From: Chara braunii
Lineage: Eukaryota > Streptophyta > Charophyceae > Charales > Characeae
Reading direction: 5' to 3'
DNA length: 34,854 nucleotides
Assembly: GCA_003427395.1 (NCBI GenBank)
Contig: BFEA01000947.1
Coordinates: 56,664 to 91,517, forward strand
Shown: positions 1 through 11,372 of the stretch, piece after piece
Layout of the letters: each line of letters opens with the position of its first letter
Position numbering within the stretch: position 1 is the first letter of the stretch
Notes under the pieces: generated by a model
Seen by the model: only the letters and a program-made list of their open reading frames with translations
What the model was told of the DNA's origin: nothing
Databases searched by the model: none
Made by a program: the position numbers and the translations under genes

Positions 1-299
1 GGCAGCGCTTCCCGTAGAGAAAGTAGCTTACCAAAATTCATACAAAGCCAAGTATAAAAACAAAATCCCAGAAAATGCAGAAATTGACCTAAGTAAAAAT
101 AAAGTTAGCTAAGAAAATGCAGAAATTGAACTAACTTCTATCGCTCTAGCACGAGGCGAGCAACTAAAGCAACTACCTGTCAAACCGGAACTCAGGCTAA
201 GTAGTGATCTCACTCAGCCACATGCAATGCCAAAGCACAAAGGTAAGTACTCTCACCATCCCAAGATCAACTCAATAGACAATAGTTCATGATCTTTCA

Positions 300-1830
300 A
301 TGATTTAACCCTTTATACCCAGCTTACATAAGGCATAAGGTCAGGACACCCAAACTTATGGAATGAACCTTACCTTAACCAAGGCCTAAGGTCGGGCCAC
401 CCAAACTTATGGAATGAGCCCAACTTAGCCAAAGTATACACAAACATAGGTCACAACAACTTTTCTCTTCTTTGGGCATATGACTAGGCCATCCTAGTCG
501 CCCTGAACTGTTTAAATAGCCACATTATATATATCTCTCTGAACTTAATCTTCAAAGAGGGCGTAGGACAGAGCCATTCATCTTAGAAACAATGCTTAGT
601 TGGCCCAAGTTACCTTCAGTTATACTCTTAGTTGTACTCTTTTCAAGTTGTGATAGGCTATAGTCAGACCACCTAAACTTATAGAACAGTCTGACGAGCT
701 CGTTCATAAAATAGAATAATAATAGGTATAGCCAAATTATAACCTTTGGGTTCCAGCATGTGCGGGTTTTGAGTCAGACCACCTGAACTTACAGAATAGT
801 CTGACTCTCTGCCTGATTTGTTTCTTTCTAATCCAATCTATGCGTGGCATTGGGCTAGACCACCTGAACTTACAGAACGGTCTGCCCTTTGTCAGGTTCA
901 TTTTCTCAACATAAAGCAGGAAGAGGCTGAGCCACCCAAACTTATAGAACGACTCAGACCTCCTCGTTCAGAACCGAATAAACCGAGGAAACCCAAAAAT
1001 AACCAAGGCAACCAAGGCACCTGAACTTACAGAACGCACTCGGTCCCTGAAAAGCTCAATCAACAGCGGCCTCCTCAAATCAGAGCAACCTGACCACCTA
1101 ACAACATAAAAATTTCCCAGAATTAAATAATAATTCTAGAGTAAAATTGCATTCTAAATTTTAAATTTTCATTCCATCTTAAAATATGTCATTCCAATTT
1201 TAAAATTTTTCGTCTTACTTGAAAATTTTCCTTCCAAGAATGGGGTATCCCTTCTTATTTGAACTGCATGCTAGAGATGGAATGAAAGTTTGGATGAGTT
1301 CATGAAATATTTTTATTGGATTGTCATTCTAAGTAAGGATTTCCTGTCATAAATAGGTTGATCCAATCTAGATTACACGATATTTGTTGTAGTAGAATGA
1401 AAATATAATTAAAACGTTTCATAAACTCGTCCAGACTTTCATTCTATCTTGAACAAATAGATAAAGTTGTAAGGGAAAGCTCATATTTAGATGGAAACTT
1501 ATCAAATTAAATTGAAAATTTTAGAATTAGACAAACATTAAAATGATAATTTATAAATATGAAGGATTACTTTTTTACGGAATGTTTTTTCAACTTTCAT
1601 TTCTCATGGGAATTTTTCTGTTGAAACTTATAGAATAATTTGGTCCTTCAGACAATCCCACAGCACAAGGTCTCCCCAAACTTATTGGGACTTCCCAGCA
1701 TCCAGAGCAACCAGGCTACCTAAACTTATAGAACGGTCTAACGCTGCACACAATCCAAAATAAAGCATAGCACTGGGTCTCCCCAAACTTATGGGGACTT
1801 CCCAGCCTTAAACGACCCAGTCAAAATCTC
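300..1830. repeat. Array of conserved-loop hairpins in the left LTR
   Basis: About eleven short hairpins share the loop core CACCYRAACTTAYRGAAY, while each stem differs and is self-complementary. Examples: stem 337-345 with 368-376 (AAGGTCAGG/CCTTACCTT); 663-669 with 689-695 (GTCAGAC/GTCTGAC); 771-779 with 799-807 (GAGTCAGAC/GTCTGACTC, perfect 9 bp); 852-860 with 880-887 (GGGCTAGAC/GTCTGCCC, one bulge); 923-931 with 953-962. A GC-richer version near 1765-1795 nests CTGGG/CCCAG around CCCC/GGGG. Loops are about 19-22 nt. The MITE at 1102 inserted inside one loop. Function is unknown; transcript folding or protein binding is inference. Confidence 0.8.
1102..1623 (-). mobile_element. 522-bp MITE, family A, copy 1 (in left LTR)
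   Basis: Terminal inverted repeats CAACATAAAAATTTCCCA and (reverse complement of the right end) CAACAGAAAAATTCCCAT. It is flanked by AA on both sides, a 2-bp target duplication. The other LTR preserves the empty site, CACCTAAACTTAT, so the ends are exact. It is the inverted counterpart of the copy at 31620-32141 and has the same length. No coding capacity. Superfamily not recognised: the short, sequence-variable duplication does not fit TA-specific mariner or TWA-specific Harbinger elements. Confidence 0.9.
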
Positions 1831-3089
1831 ATGCAAAACTGCCTCCCATCCTACCCTTTTCCAGACGCACTCTACTTTTACAATCTGCTTTCAGTCAATC
1901 TTCAAAACTGAAACTGAGATTACGCATGCATTCCTTTATTTAATCTGGCTTGTGTCCTAAAAGTCAAACCCAAAGTGAAGGTATAACTGCATGCAGAATA
2001 CTCAGTCAACTCATAGAAGTGATACAGATAGGGGATATAATCTGGGTTTATAGAGGGAAAGCAATGGTTACCTTTCAGTTCCCTGCCTCCAGAACTCCTC
2101 CCGAGTTCCGGCAGAGCTCCCGCAATCGGTGAGGCGAACCTCCCACAGAGGTGTTGACGCGGATTACGGGTTGCAATCCTGCCTGCCGCCTTCCTCTTAG
2201 AACTAACAGATTAGACTTAGAGTAAGAAGGGTAGAAGGAGGAGATTTGAGTCTCTCAGATCCAAGGAGGGTGCACTCAGACTCGCAGGAGAGGGCCTTCA
2301 AATCTTTAGCGCCTGAGGGCCCCGCAATGGTGGTCAGAAGCGGCAACTACTCGATCAACTCTGAACCAACTGCCGGAGTCAAGCCTCCGACGGCCTCCCG
2401 AACTGCAGTAATGACCCTCTTCGCCACTACTCCACTATGCTGCAACAACAACCCTTCTTTTAGCCCAACTACTCCTCTCACACCGCAACACCGCCCTTCC
2501 TTATGAGGGACGTCGCAATCCACTCAAAAAACAGTATACATAAGTTTCCATGTGCAGTTGCAAGTCGCTATGGCGCACAGCAGCACTCTCGGTACTTCAT
2601 CAGCAACCGCAACTTTGTACGATATCCCCAACAACAACAGCAGTTAGCATTGCTGCAGTAGTTCCAGTAACTAAGAACAACCAAGTATCTTCCTTCAAAC
2701 CAGCCATTGCCGCAAGAGTAGCTTACGGATAGCCGAGAGTGGTCCATGGCAGTCAGCAATAGGTTACGATGGCTTACAGCAGCCCGTCAATAAGTTTACA
2801 AGCCCCCAGTTGGCCGCACTCTGCCCTGCCTCACAGCCTGTCGCAGCTCTGCCGTCTCCCCTCAGCGACCCCGCCAGACACGTACATGCATGCGGCCGAC
2901 GGACTGCGATCGACGAGGTGGGCAGTAGAGCGGCCTAGAGGTAAATTCCTAACTCTACAGCCTTGGTCCGCACCAAATAACAGGCAATAGCCCAACAAAC
3001 ATCATGTTTCCGAGTCTTCCGATACAATATTCTCCGAGAGCTGCGACAGTCAATCACCTATTGAAGTGGCAGTTAGCGTCCCGTTTACA

Positions 3090-6000
3090 ACAGTCATTGC
3101 CATATCCGTTGGCCCGCCGTCCAATGGCTCCTCTACAACACCTGACCACGACGAAGGAGCCCCTACGTTGCTGATTAGCGAGTTGAGGTCTCGCTTGTTA
3201 ACCGGATTAATGAGACAAATCACTCTACCGGCTAAGAACGACCATACATCACCACCCTGCTCCTACAGAGTCAAGCAAACTCTCAGATTACCGAGGTGTG
3301 CTATATTCGCACCAGGTGAGTCTACCCCTCTTTCTCTCTCTCTTTGCTGCCCCGCACCTGGTCATCTGCCCTGAACTGCAGTTTCCCCCGGTAATAGCGA
3401 GCGCGAGAGGAAGATTATCATAATACCGATCCGCAAAAGATCATCGCGGGCTCAACGAAAGGGGGAACCCCGTTGGACACGAAGGAACACGATCGCCATG
3501 ACCTTCGTAATGCCCCCGGATGATGATTCGACTACTTCGGAGTTCTGATCCTAACAAAATAGAAATGTATCTTCCGCTAGAAGCGGGATAGATATATTCT
3601 CTTTTTAGTTTCCTTGTTTTACACACGACGCAGTCCGTATCTATCAGAGCAACAAGGCTACAAGTTTTCGTACTAAAACAAGCCCAACTACCTAGTTCGC
3701 AATACCTCAAAAAACTTCATATGTGTCCTTATTTTGCTCGATCCTACTGAGAATCAAGAGAAACGCTAAACTTCCCCTTCAGTCATAACTTCCTCCCCTC
3801 TACCTCCTCGCGGTGCTTTTACAATCTTATTCCTTTTCTACTAACTTTCTCTTAATGTTGACTTCATATTCGAGTTCGCTACATCAGAAAACCCCTGGAT
3901 AGCATCTTACCTCGTTCGATTCCGTGCAGGGACGAGTGAGGTATGCATTTCTAACTCTCGCTCCCCCTTCGTAGTTTCCCGCCACAGCTCCGCGCGATGC
4001 CTGTCTCATTCCCCCCTTTATTCTACTACTCGATTGTCAAAACTACCCTTACCAGTAGATTCGCCCTGCCCAAAAACGCCAGGATCGTGACTTTGTTCTC
4101 ACGCCTTCGTCAAGGATCGAGGGGTCTAGGCATGCTTTCTCCCGCTTCGTGGGCTAACCGCCCACCGGCTTTGCATACATGTTAAACTCCTCGGTCCGCG
4201 TTTCAACGCAGTTAAAATAGAAAGAGAAATGACAATTTTGCCAACATCCCGGTCACGTTGAATCTGAACGGACCCGCCAAAAGAGGCACGTACTCAAGAT
4301 CCTTAATTGTCGTAACGGCCACTAAATCCGTCATCGCGCCCAAGTCAAAGGGACGTCGGAATATAAGACTCACGTTCGAGGCCTCCAACAATCCGTGCCC
4401 CCACAACTGTATGCCGCTAGGGTTTTAACCTGGGTCTCAATTGTCCTGACATTAGGACGCCGGTGTACTACGCATCAATACTACATCATAAGTTCCAACG
4501 ACCAGCTCAAACCGTCCTCTCCTCTTTGTCCTAGACAAACGCCGGTTTCTCGTTGAGTGTCCCGGCTGGACTCTTTCTCGTAAGCAGAGTCATACCCAGG
4601 AACGCGGGCCTTAAATGAGACCTTGGAAGACACTCTCGCCTTCCTTTTGAAAATCCTCACAATCAAACACATATACGTATATACACTTAAATCTCATCTC
4701 AGCTCCTTCTGCAGTCTAGTACAGCAATGCTAGGTCACCATCCTGTCCCACCATAGTCTGGTCGATCGAGCCAGATCTACGGCCTACCGTATTGTTGCTT
4801 TAGCGGTAGTATCCTCTCGTTGGTTATGCAACGATAAGTATCCTCCTGATAAACATTCAATCAGGACTCCTGAAAGACTCGACTCATATTCCCCTCCATC
4901 CCACCGGAGTCATTCCCTGGGGCGTGCATAACCCCTTAAACTCTTACCCCGTTGGTAGACGTGGTTCCGCAGGCAGGTTGTGCTGGCTTGCAGCCATCCA
5001 ATAAGGGTTGCGCCCTAGAGGTGCTAACCTTTACCGTTTAGCTTGATATTCCTCAATATGCCTTAGGATTAGCACAAGTGTCTAGACGGTGCGTCACAAA
5101 ACAGACCACAGGCCCATTGCGGGACTACGCAGGGGTCTGTCTTACTTTTAAAGGCGTTTACCAGCTCCCTATGGGACAACATAGAAAACACGGCCGCTTC
5201 TCACAATCACAACCAAATTCACCGTTAGGCTCACACAAGGCCGTGGCCCATTGACTTGATCAGCGGCAGCAGACCACACATCCCATGACATCTTAATACA
5301 TTGACTTGCGACCTTCTCAGTTCCACCAATGATCCAATCCGTAATTCCGGTTCCTCTCGTCAGACTTTATCAACTCAAACACTGCTTACCATGCCAGTAA
5401 ATCTATTAACCACCTTTCACACGGAGGAGGTCTCTCTCAATAGGTCTTCCAGCCATCCCTCTCTTTCTAGGATGAGCTATCACGCGACCCTTTTTAAAAC
5501 ACCTTGCTTTTGAAGATGAGTCTTCCAATAAACAACATTACCACCTTCCTTAATCTGAAGGGGTCTCAACCATAAAACAACTCAAGCTGAGAGGCCTATT
5601 TATGGGTCCTCTCCACAACTCAACCACGAAACAACTCAAACTGAGGGACCTGCTTATGAGCCCTTTTCGCAACTCAACCGTAAAAAATCCGGCATGGTAA
5701 GTATTCGAGTCTCAGAGACTCGCAAAATCCCTTAGGATTCTCGCACTTCGGTCACACAACAAACTGCACTACCTCTCCTTATACTCTGCCCTTTCACCTG
5801 CCCGTAGGCAGATCGCACGAGTATACCGAAGAGTAGACAACATTCACATTCACACAATCCCATACACATGAGATGTATCCCACACATCTCTCACATAAAA
5901 CCATCATACATCAGGATAAAACCACACATGTGAGAGTGGTAGTGATCGTCAGATATGAAGAATAATCTTTAGAGAAGATTTTCCAACTCAATATATGTAC

Positions 6001-6695
6001 CGGGTTACAATACCCCAACTCAAACGCGAACCAAATGATCTCGAATTAGATATATACACCCAGAGTTGAACAATCTCAACTCGAATTTGTATCAGTACCA
6101 CACACAGAAGTTGTGCGCTCTCTGACCAGAGCTAAAACTAAAGCAGTCTTGGTCAAGATGTAATCACACCCCTCAAATCAGAGGGACTCGAGTAATTCAA
6201 GACATATCCAGATATCCAAGGAAAAGGAAGACTAGAAGTCATTCATACACAAGTCTTACAACTACCTTCCTAGGCTAGAAAGCCTATCTCTGACATGCTG
6301 AGGTTTCTTCACAAGCCTCTCCTACCTCTCACACCTATAAAACCATTTAGGCCTAGACACGACGTAGGTCTCATATCTTCTTCTCCCAATCAATAGGCCT
6401 GATAGAATAACCCCCGACTTTGTAACACTGCCCTTAGGGTCACTCCTTGCTCTTCCCACTGGAGACATTCTCATAACGTGATGTGAGGCAGACCTAACAT
6501 ACCCCATATATACAGTTATTCTATTGTGGTCCACCCCCTTGCCTACAACTCAGGTCATTTTACCGGACCATTATTACGAAAACCCCTCCCCTCTGTGCGT
6601 CGTGCCTATTTAATTGGGATTCCCCTGCTTTTATCTATAGCGTACTTAAACTTCCAGACCCTTTTCATACAAACCCGTCTTCCTCACAACTTCAC
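3090..6695. other. Internal region of LTR element, no recognisable gene
   Basis: This interval lies between the gag-like frame and the left LTR, where a Ty3/gypsy element would carry pol. Six-frame translation gives only short fragments, and I find no protease, RT, RNase H or integrase motif. About 5567-5690 holds about two and a half copies of a 56-bp unit beginning CTCAACCATAAAACAACTCA, each with its own small hairpin (GAGAGG...CCTCTC in the first). A purine-rich tract on the minus strand near 3780-3812 is a weak polypurine-tract candidate but lies about 700 bp from the LTR edge. The rest is unannotatable. Confidence 0.5.
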
Positions 6696-9247
6696 TCAAG
6701 ATGCAGTGCTTAATGCCCCATCTCGCCGCAAAGACTCTTTCCATGTTCCCCCAGGGGTGGTTGGGTCGATATACTTCCCGGCCCTGTCGAAAACATCCCC
6801 CTCAATATTAGTCCTTATTAGACCACTTGCCTCGTCGTTCCTTCATTCCCAACAGAACTTTATTATGTGCCCTTCCTTGGCACAATGTCTGCAAATATCT
6901 TTTTCCCAACCCGCTTTCTTCCCTCCAGAGCCACCTTTGCTGCCACTGCGTCCCCCTTTTTCGTGCCCCTCGTCCCTGCAAACCCCTTCAACTTTTCGCC
7001 TTTGACTCCCTCCACCGGTCACGTAACCTTGTGTCACTCGTGGCATCGGTGTCTGCAATGGCCTCATACACAAGGCTGGCTGAAGCTGGACTGCAGGAGG
7101 CCTAGGAGGCATCATACCCATTTGTGGGCCCAAACAACTGCCTTGTACACAGGGCAGATATGAATTATATATAGGTCTTGGCCCTACTTGACCGCATGGC
7201 TCCCACTGCCCGTATAACGCATGCTCAATCGGCGGGGGCCTCTCTTGTGCTGCTCTGCCTTCCACCTCTTGCGCGGTGGCCCCCATCTGTCGTGAGCACT
7301 GCCCCTTTCCGGTATCTTGACCTCCCTGGGCCCGATTCCTTGCCTTCCGCTGAGCCTTCGTCAACTTGGGAGGTTCAGGCTTCCCTTTTTCTCCCGTCAC
7401 ATTCCTTTATCTACTTCCTCGAGGGGTACGACCAATCTTTCCCCAACGATCACATACCACCTTTGCCCCGTGATCTGGTCACCTCTCACTCCTTTGCCTC
7501 TCCCGACCCGTAGCCGAGGATGCTTTCCTGTTAATGGGCCCTCCCTTTTGCTCAGGCGCAATAGCAGGTAGAACCATATTAGATTCCAGCTCCTCCTTGA
7601 TCTCAATAACCCCCTCATCTTCATCCCTTTCCGGGGCGCAAGCTCGTCTTCGCGGGGTCTTCTTGTGGGGGAGTAGCTCCTTATGATCCTTCCTTGCGTC
7701 TGCTTTGCCTCTCGCAGTCGGCCCACTCGATACTCCCATAGAAACCCTCCTCTTGCCCCGCCTTACTTCTTCTAGTCGCGTCAACCTCTCATCCAACATC
7801 CCAACTTGCCTCTGTATACCACTCAACTCCCCCTGTGTTGACGCAATCTCGGCTGGCTGCTCAGAGCCCTTACCAAGCTGGCCTTCCATCCCATCCTCTG
7901 GAAACCTCAATTTCAGAGAAGTATCCATGTCATCCCAAGTCTGCGAATTCAGCATGAGGGTGTACACCTCCTCACTCAACTCCTCGCAGACAAACAGCGA
8001 CAACATACTCCACATCGCCTTTGCGTCCCACATCTTCGCGAGGGCGAAATCCTGATAGCCGCCTAGGAAGGCCGCCAAATTTCTTCCCTGAAACAGCAGG
8101 GCGCGAAGCTCTGGGGGCATCGAGCTGCTCACTGACTCGCACAACAACACTTCACTGAGGCACGTACTCCTCCAGGATAGGATTTTCGCGAAACCGCTCT
8201 CTTTGGCCACGATGCTGATACCGGCGTGACACGCATGACAAGAAGTCTACCATCAAGTTGGGGCGCAAGACAACTTAAAACAAACAGGGCTCGTAAAAAT
8301 TGATTACTATCCGTCTCACACCAACCCTCTTCCCATTTATACAATATGGCTCTAACTTTAGCTAGAGGGTTCTATAGCCAATATACATCCCACGTAGGCA
8401 GAGCCCTCGAAGCTGATCTTAGGCAGGCAGTAAACGAGGCTACCAATGTTACTGACCGTGACCTCGTACTCGTATCATACTCTAGCAGGATACAAGGGTG
8501 CCCTCTACCGGTCAGCTGTTGCACGAACCTCATCCAGTCTACATCCTCCCCATCGTGATCATGGGAGCTTGCATACGCATCAACCACCTTGGCCACGCCC
8601 CTGAGTCCTTGGCTACCGGGCAAAAACCTTCGATCCACATACAGGCCATATATCAATTCGGACGTGTATCGCATATACCCCCATTCGCGTGCCTTCACAG
8701 CGGTTTCTGCAGCGGCTCCCACTCTTGCTTGTTCCCCAAAGCTTTCTTCTACTAAGACCTCTGGCAGGGTAACTCATAATGGGGCTGAGGGAAGTACAAA
8801 CTCTTTCGCCTGAGCTACTCTCAAGGGTCTCGCAAGTAGGCTTTCATGCCCTAGTGCCAACTCTATCCCGTGCAAGACCCAGAATGATGGCGAGGCGTAC
8901 AACGTCACCCTCACAATCGCGCAGTCCTGATCATCACTAAGGCCAGACTCGATCCAAATAAAGACTCCTTTATCTATCAACATGCCCCACTAGGAAGAGA
9001 TATACTCTCCTTCTCTGACTTGCCTCAGCAAGGATATCTCCAGTCCATCTCTCCGTTTGACTGGTAGGACCACACAAGGATCTTCATTCACATAAGGCAT
9101 CCTGAGTTGCCTTGGCTCCGGTCTGGGTTCTGCCCATAAAAAAAAAAAAACGTCCAGCGCAAGCCTTCCGTTACTATGCTGACAATCAGGGTCTACAACC
9201 ACTGCCCCTGAAGCCTCAGCTTCAGACCATCTTTCCTTATAATGCAT
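6696..9247 (-). pseudogene. Decayed gag-like polyprotein with CCHC zinc knuckle
   Basis: This is probably the nucleocapsid/capsid gene of the LTR element. A minus-strand frame starts at a true ATG (9247-9245, MHYKERW) and runs to about 8200 with stops at 8990-8992 (TAG), 8774-8776 (TGA) and 8372-8374 (TAG). After one frameshift around 8200-8250 it continues to 6696 with stops at 7479-7481 (TGA), 7407-7409 (TAA) and 6843-6845 (TGA), about 850 codons in all. A basic, proline- and glutamine-rich region precedes a perfect CX2CX4HX4C knuckle (CRHCAKEGHIIKFC, 6852-6893). Past the last stop, the text GDVFDRAGKYIDPTTPGG still reads as protein. A likely coiled-coil stretch (GIQRQVGMLDERLTRLEEV) lies near 7780. 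No pol follows. The knuckle is firm; the exact gag family is not recognised. Confidence 0.7.
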
Positions 9248-11350
9248 CCCTTCCAGTGTTTACGACCACCCAGTTTAGAGAGAAACAGTAATGGTAATAT
9301 ATCACGATAATATTGCATTCATAAACATAAAAAATTCATAATCATATTAATTCATGGAAAAATAATATATTACCATAGTAATTGACATAAAAATACTCAT
9401 AATAATCAGATACAACACATATAAGCTAGTCAATTACTCAAAACAGGCCCGAATATCTCATAACCACAGACCTATCTCAATAGGCATACATATGATAGAC
9501 GCATCATGATCAGTGATACGGTTACCAACAATTAGTACTTTCAGACATAATTCATGCGAGATCACCACACTTTACTCCCCTGACTCTTACAGAAGTATAC
9601 TGTGGCGAGGGGCAGTGTAATCCTTTTCAGAAAGGATAGCATCTTAAAGTCCCCGAGTCCCACTCAAGGATTAAGCCTCACTGCTGCTCCCTCCGATTCC
9701 AGCGTCNGTTCCTTGCAGACCCTTGCCATAAAATAAACAACCTCACCATACACGCTTCGGGTGGTGCCACCCCGTCCTGTGCTGGTGAACCCACTTGACA
9801 CACAAGAATAGTTGGGGATTCACCCCCTACTTTTCTGTGGCAAGTAGTAGCCGCTTCCCTTACGGACCATGACCTAACAAGGCTCAAACACTTTCCTTGT
9901 ATTTAGTAGTAGTGTAGTCATTTTATCACAACAGATACAACAACAACACCCCACTATGGACCAGGAACATAGTTCCGTCGTGGGTCTCACTAGGATAGAC
10001 CTTACGCATTGATAACAACACTTATATAGGGTAGACTAGGAACATAGTTCCGACGTGGGTCTTACCAGGAACATAGTTCCGGCGTGGGTCTCACTAGGAC
10101 CAACAACACTTACAAGACAAGATTATAACTTCTTCAAGTCATCTCTCAGGGGAATGATAACATAGGATTGCATCCTTCCTTAGGGTAGACCTTACACATT
10201 GACCACTTCCTGAGAAGTACTTATCTCAAGAAAGCGGTCACTCCATTCACCTCTGAATCTGCATCAGATGTGGATTCTGCATAATATCTCTACCATTCTC
10301 CGAGGAGCAATCCAAACACATAAATTTTAACAGATAGTCATGAATCGATAATCGGACTTGAGACACTCATATAAATTCTTACAGACTAATAAGTCCACAT
10401 ACATACTTTAAATAAACAGCCTACGCAAAAACATTCTTGGAAGAGGTAATCATAAAATAATATCAGGCACACAAACTCACATAATTAGATATTAGGCAAG
10501 CCCACTCAAATTAGATTTGACATACTTAAATGAATACGATCACATAACTCAAGAGATTCCGTTAGAAAAATAGTCTTAAGTCCTTAGTTCCAACTTTATA
10601 AATTTAAGTGGATGGTCTAAACTTGGAAAGGTTCAAGCGAAGGTCTAACATCAGTTACAACTCATTGTCCCATCAAGGCAAGGAAAATAATCTAAGTGTT
10701 AGCTCCTTCACTGCTACTCCAACTGCCTTTAGAATCAGATATCCTTCTCGCAAAGAAGACGTTATACAAACTTACTACGTTCCGTAGACGAACAACCGCT
10801 TAGAACCCAGACTCAAGGATCTTAACCCATGCTCATAAAGCCTTCGGCCTCCTTGCCCTAACTCTCCGCGAAGTCCCTCGACGACTTCTGACATAATAGG
10901 CTCCCTTACTCCTCCTCGGCCTCACTTCGATACCAAGTACTCTCATGACCACTTAGGTAACCCTTTTTGATCATAATAGGTACCTTATAAGGCCTACTCC
11001 CAATATAATAGCGCTCAGCCAGGCTGGTACCTCCTCATCTCACCTCATCCCTATCAACTGTCCAAAGCATCGCCCACGCCAGTCAACTATCGGGGTCAGA
11101 AAACGATACTCAACTCTCACTACCATCATGCTAGTCAAAGTACGCGAGCACATAGTCAAAATGTTTATTCTTCCTGTGCCATCGTTACTCGACTAGCCAC
11201 AACCATCTCACACAATCAACTCTCACTCGCTCTCCATCCAATGCAATCAATTGATTATTCATAATGTCTCGGGAAACTTCTCATTTTGCCTTAGTTCTTA
11301 CAATCCCATACCTGGATGTCGTTCCACCAGGGAGAACGACAGACAACCGT
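9248..11350. other. Leader region of LTR element, no gene seen
   Basis: AT-rich sequence upstream (in minus orientation) of the gag-like frame. Only short spurious frames occur, including one crossing the single N at 9706. The one structured feature is the GGAACATAGTTCC repeat cluster at 9964-10080. I see no promoter or RNA gene. Confidence 0.5.
9955..10100. repeat. Three spaced copies of a GGAACATAGTTCC hairpin unit
   Basis: The 13-bp near-palindrome GGAACATAGTTCC (GGAAC/GTTCC with a 3-nt loop) occurs at 9964-9976, 10039-10051 and 10068-10080. Each copy is followed by CGNCGTGGGTCT and TCACTAGGA or TTACCAGGA. It is a small cluster in the leader of the LTR element; role unknown. Confidence 0.7.
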
Positions 11351-11370
11351 TATCCCCGGCAACGGCGCCA
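11351..11370 (-). promoter_or_regulatory. tRNA-Asp-like primer-binding site, minus strand
   Basis: On the minus strand the sequence TGGCGCCGTTGCCGGGGATA starts two bases after ...GCTCGACA. This matches the PBS used by many plant Ty3/gypsy elements, usually assigned to tRNA-Asp. It implies an LTR whose inner edge is at 11373 and which extends to higher coordinates. I could not find the partner LTR. It may belong to an element nested in the larger one, or to an older remnant. Confidence 0.6.
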
Positions 11371-11372
11371 CC

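Larger units (their letters stand above)
1..3089 (-). repeat. 3' LTR (window-truncated), interrupted by a MITE
   Basis: Matches 13386-15948. Subtracting the MITE (1102-1623) and one 2-bp target copy leaves 2565 bp against 2563 bp in the other LTR, with scattered substitutions and small indels. It ends CA at 3088-3089, exactly where similarity to the other copy stops. It contains the conserved-loop hairpin array and a 60-codon open frame (1950-2132) that recurs in the other LTR; I regard that frame as noncoding. Confidence 0.85.

Noticed and set aside
300-1830. CRISPR-like array
   Set aside because: Spacing is irregular, the repeated core is degenerate and the flanks are stems, not spacers; the context is a eukaryotic LTR.
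1950-2132. 60-codon frame that recurs at 14817 in the other LTR
   Set aside because: Its conservation is explained by LTR duplication; the frame differs in length between the copies and has no protein-like motif.
6526-7005. 159-codon plus-strand frame
   Set aside because: Antisense shadow of the gag-like zinc-knuckle region.
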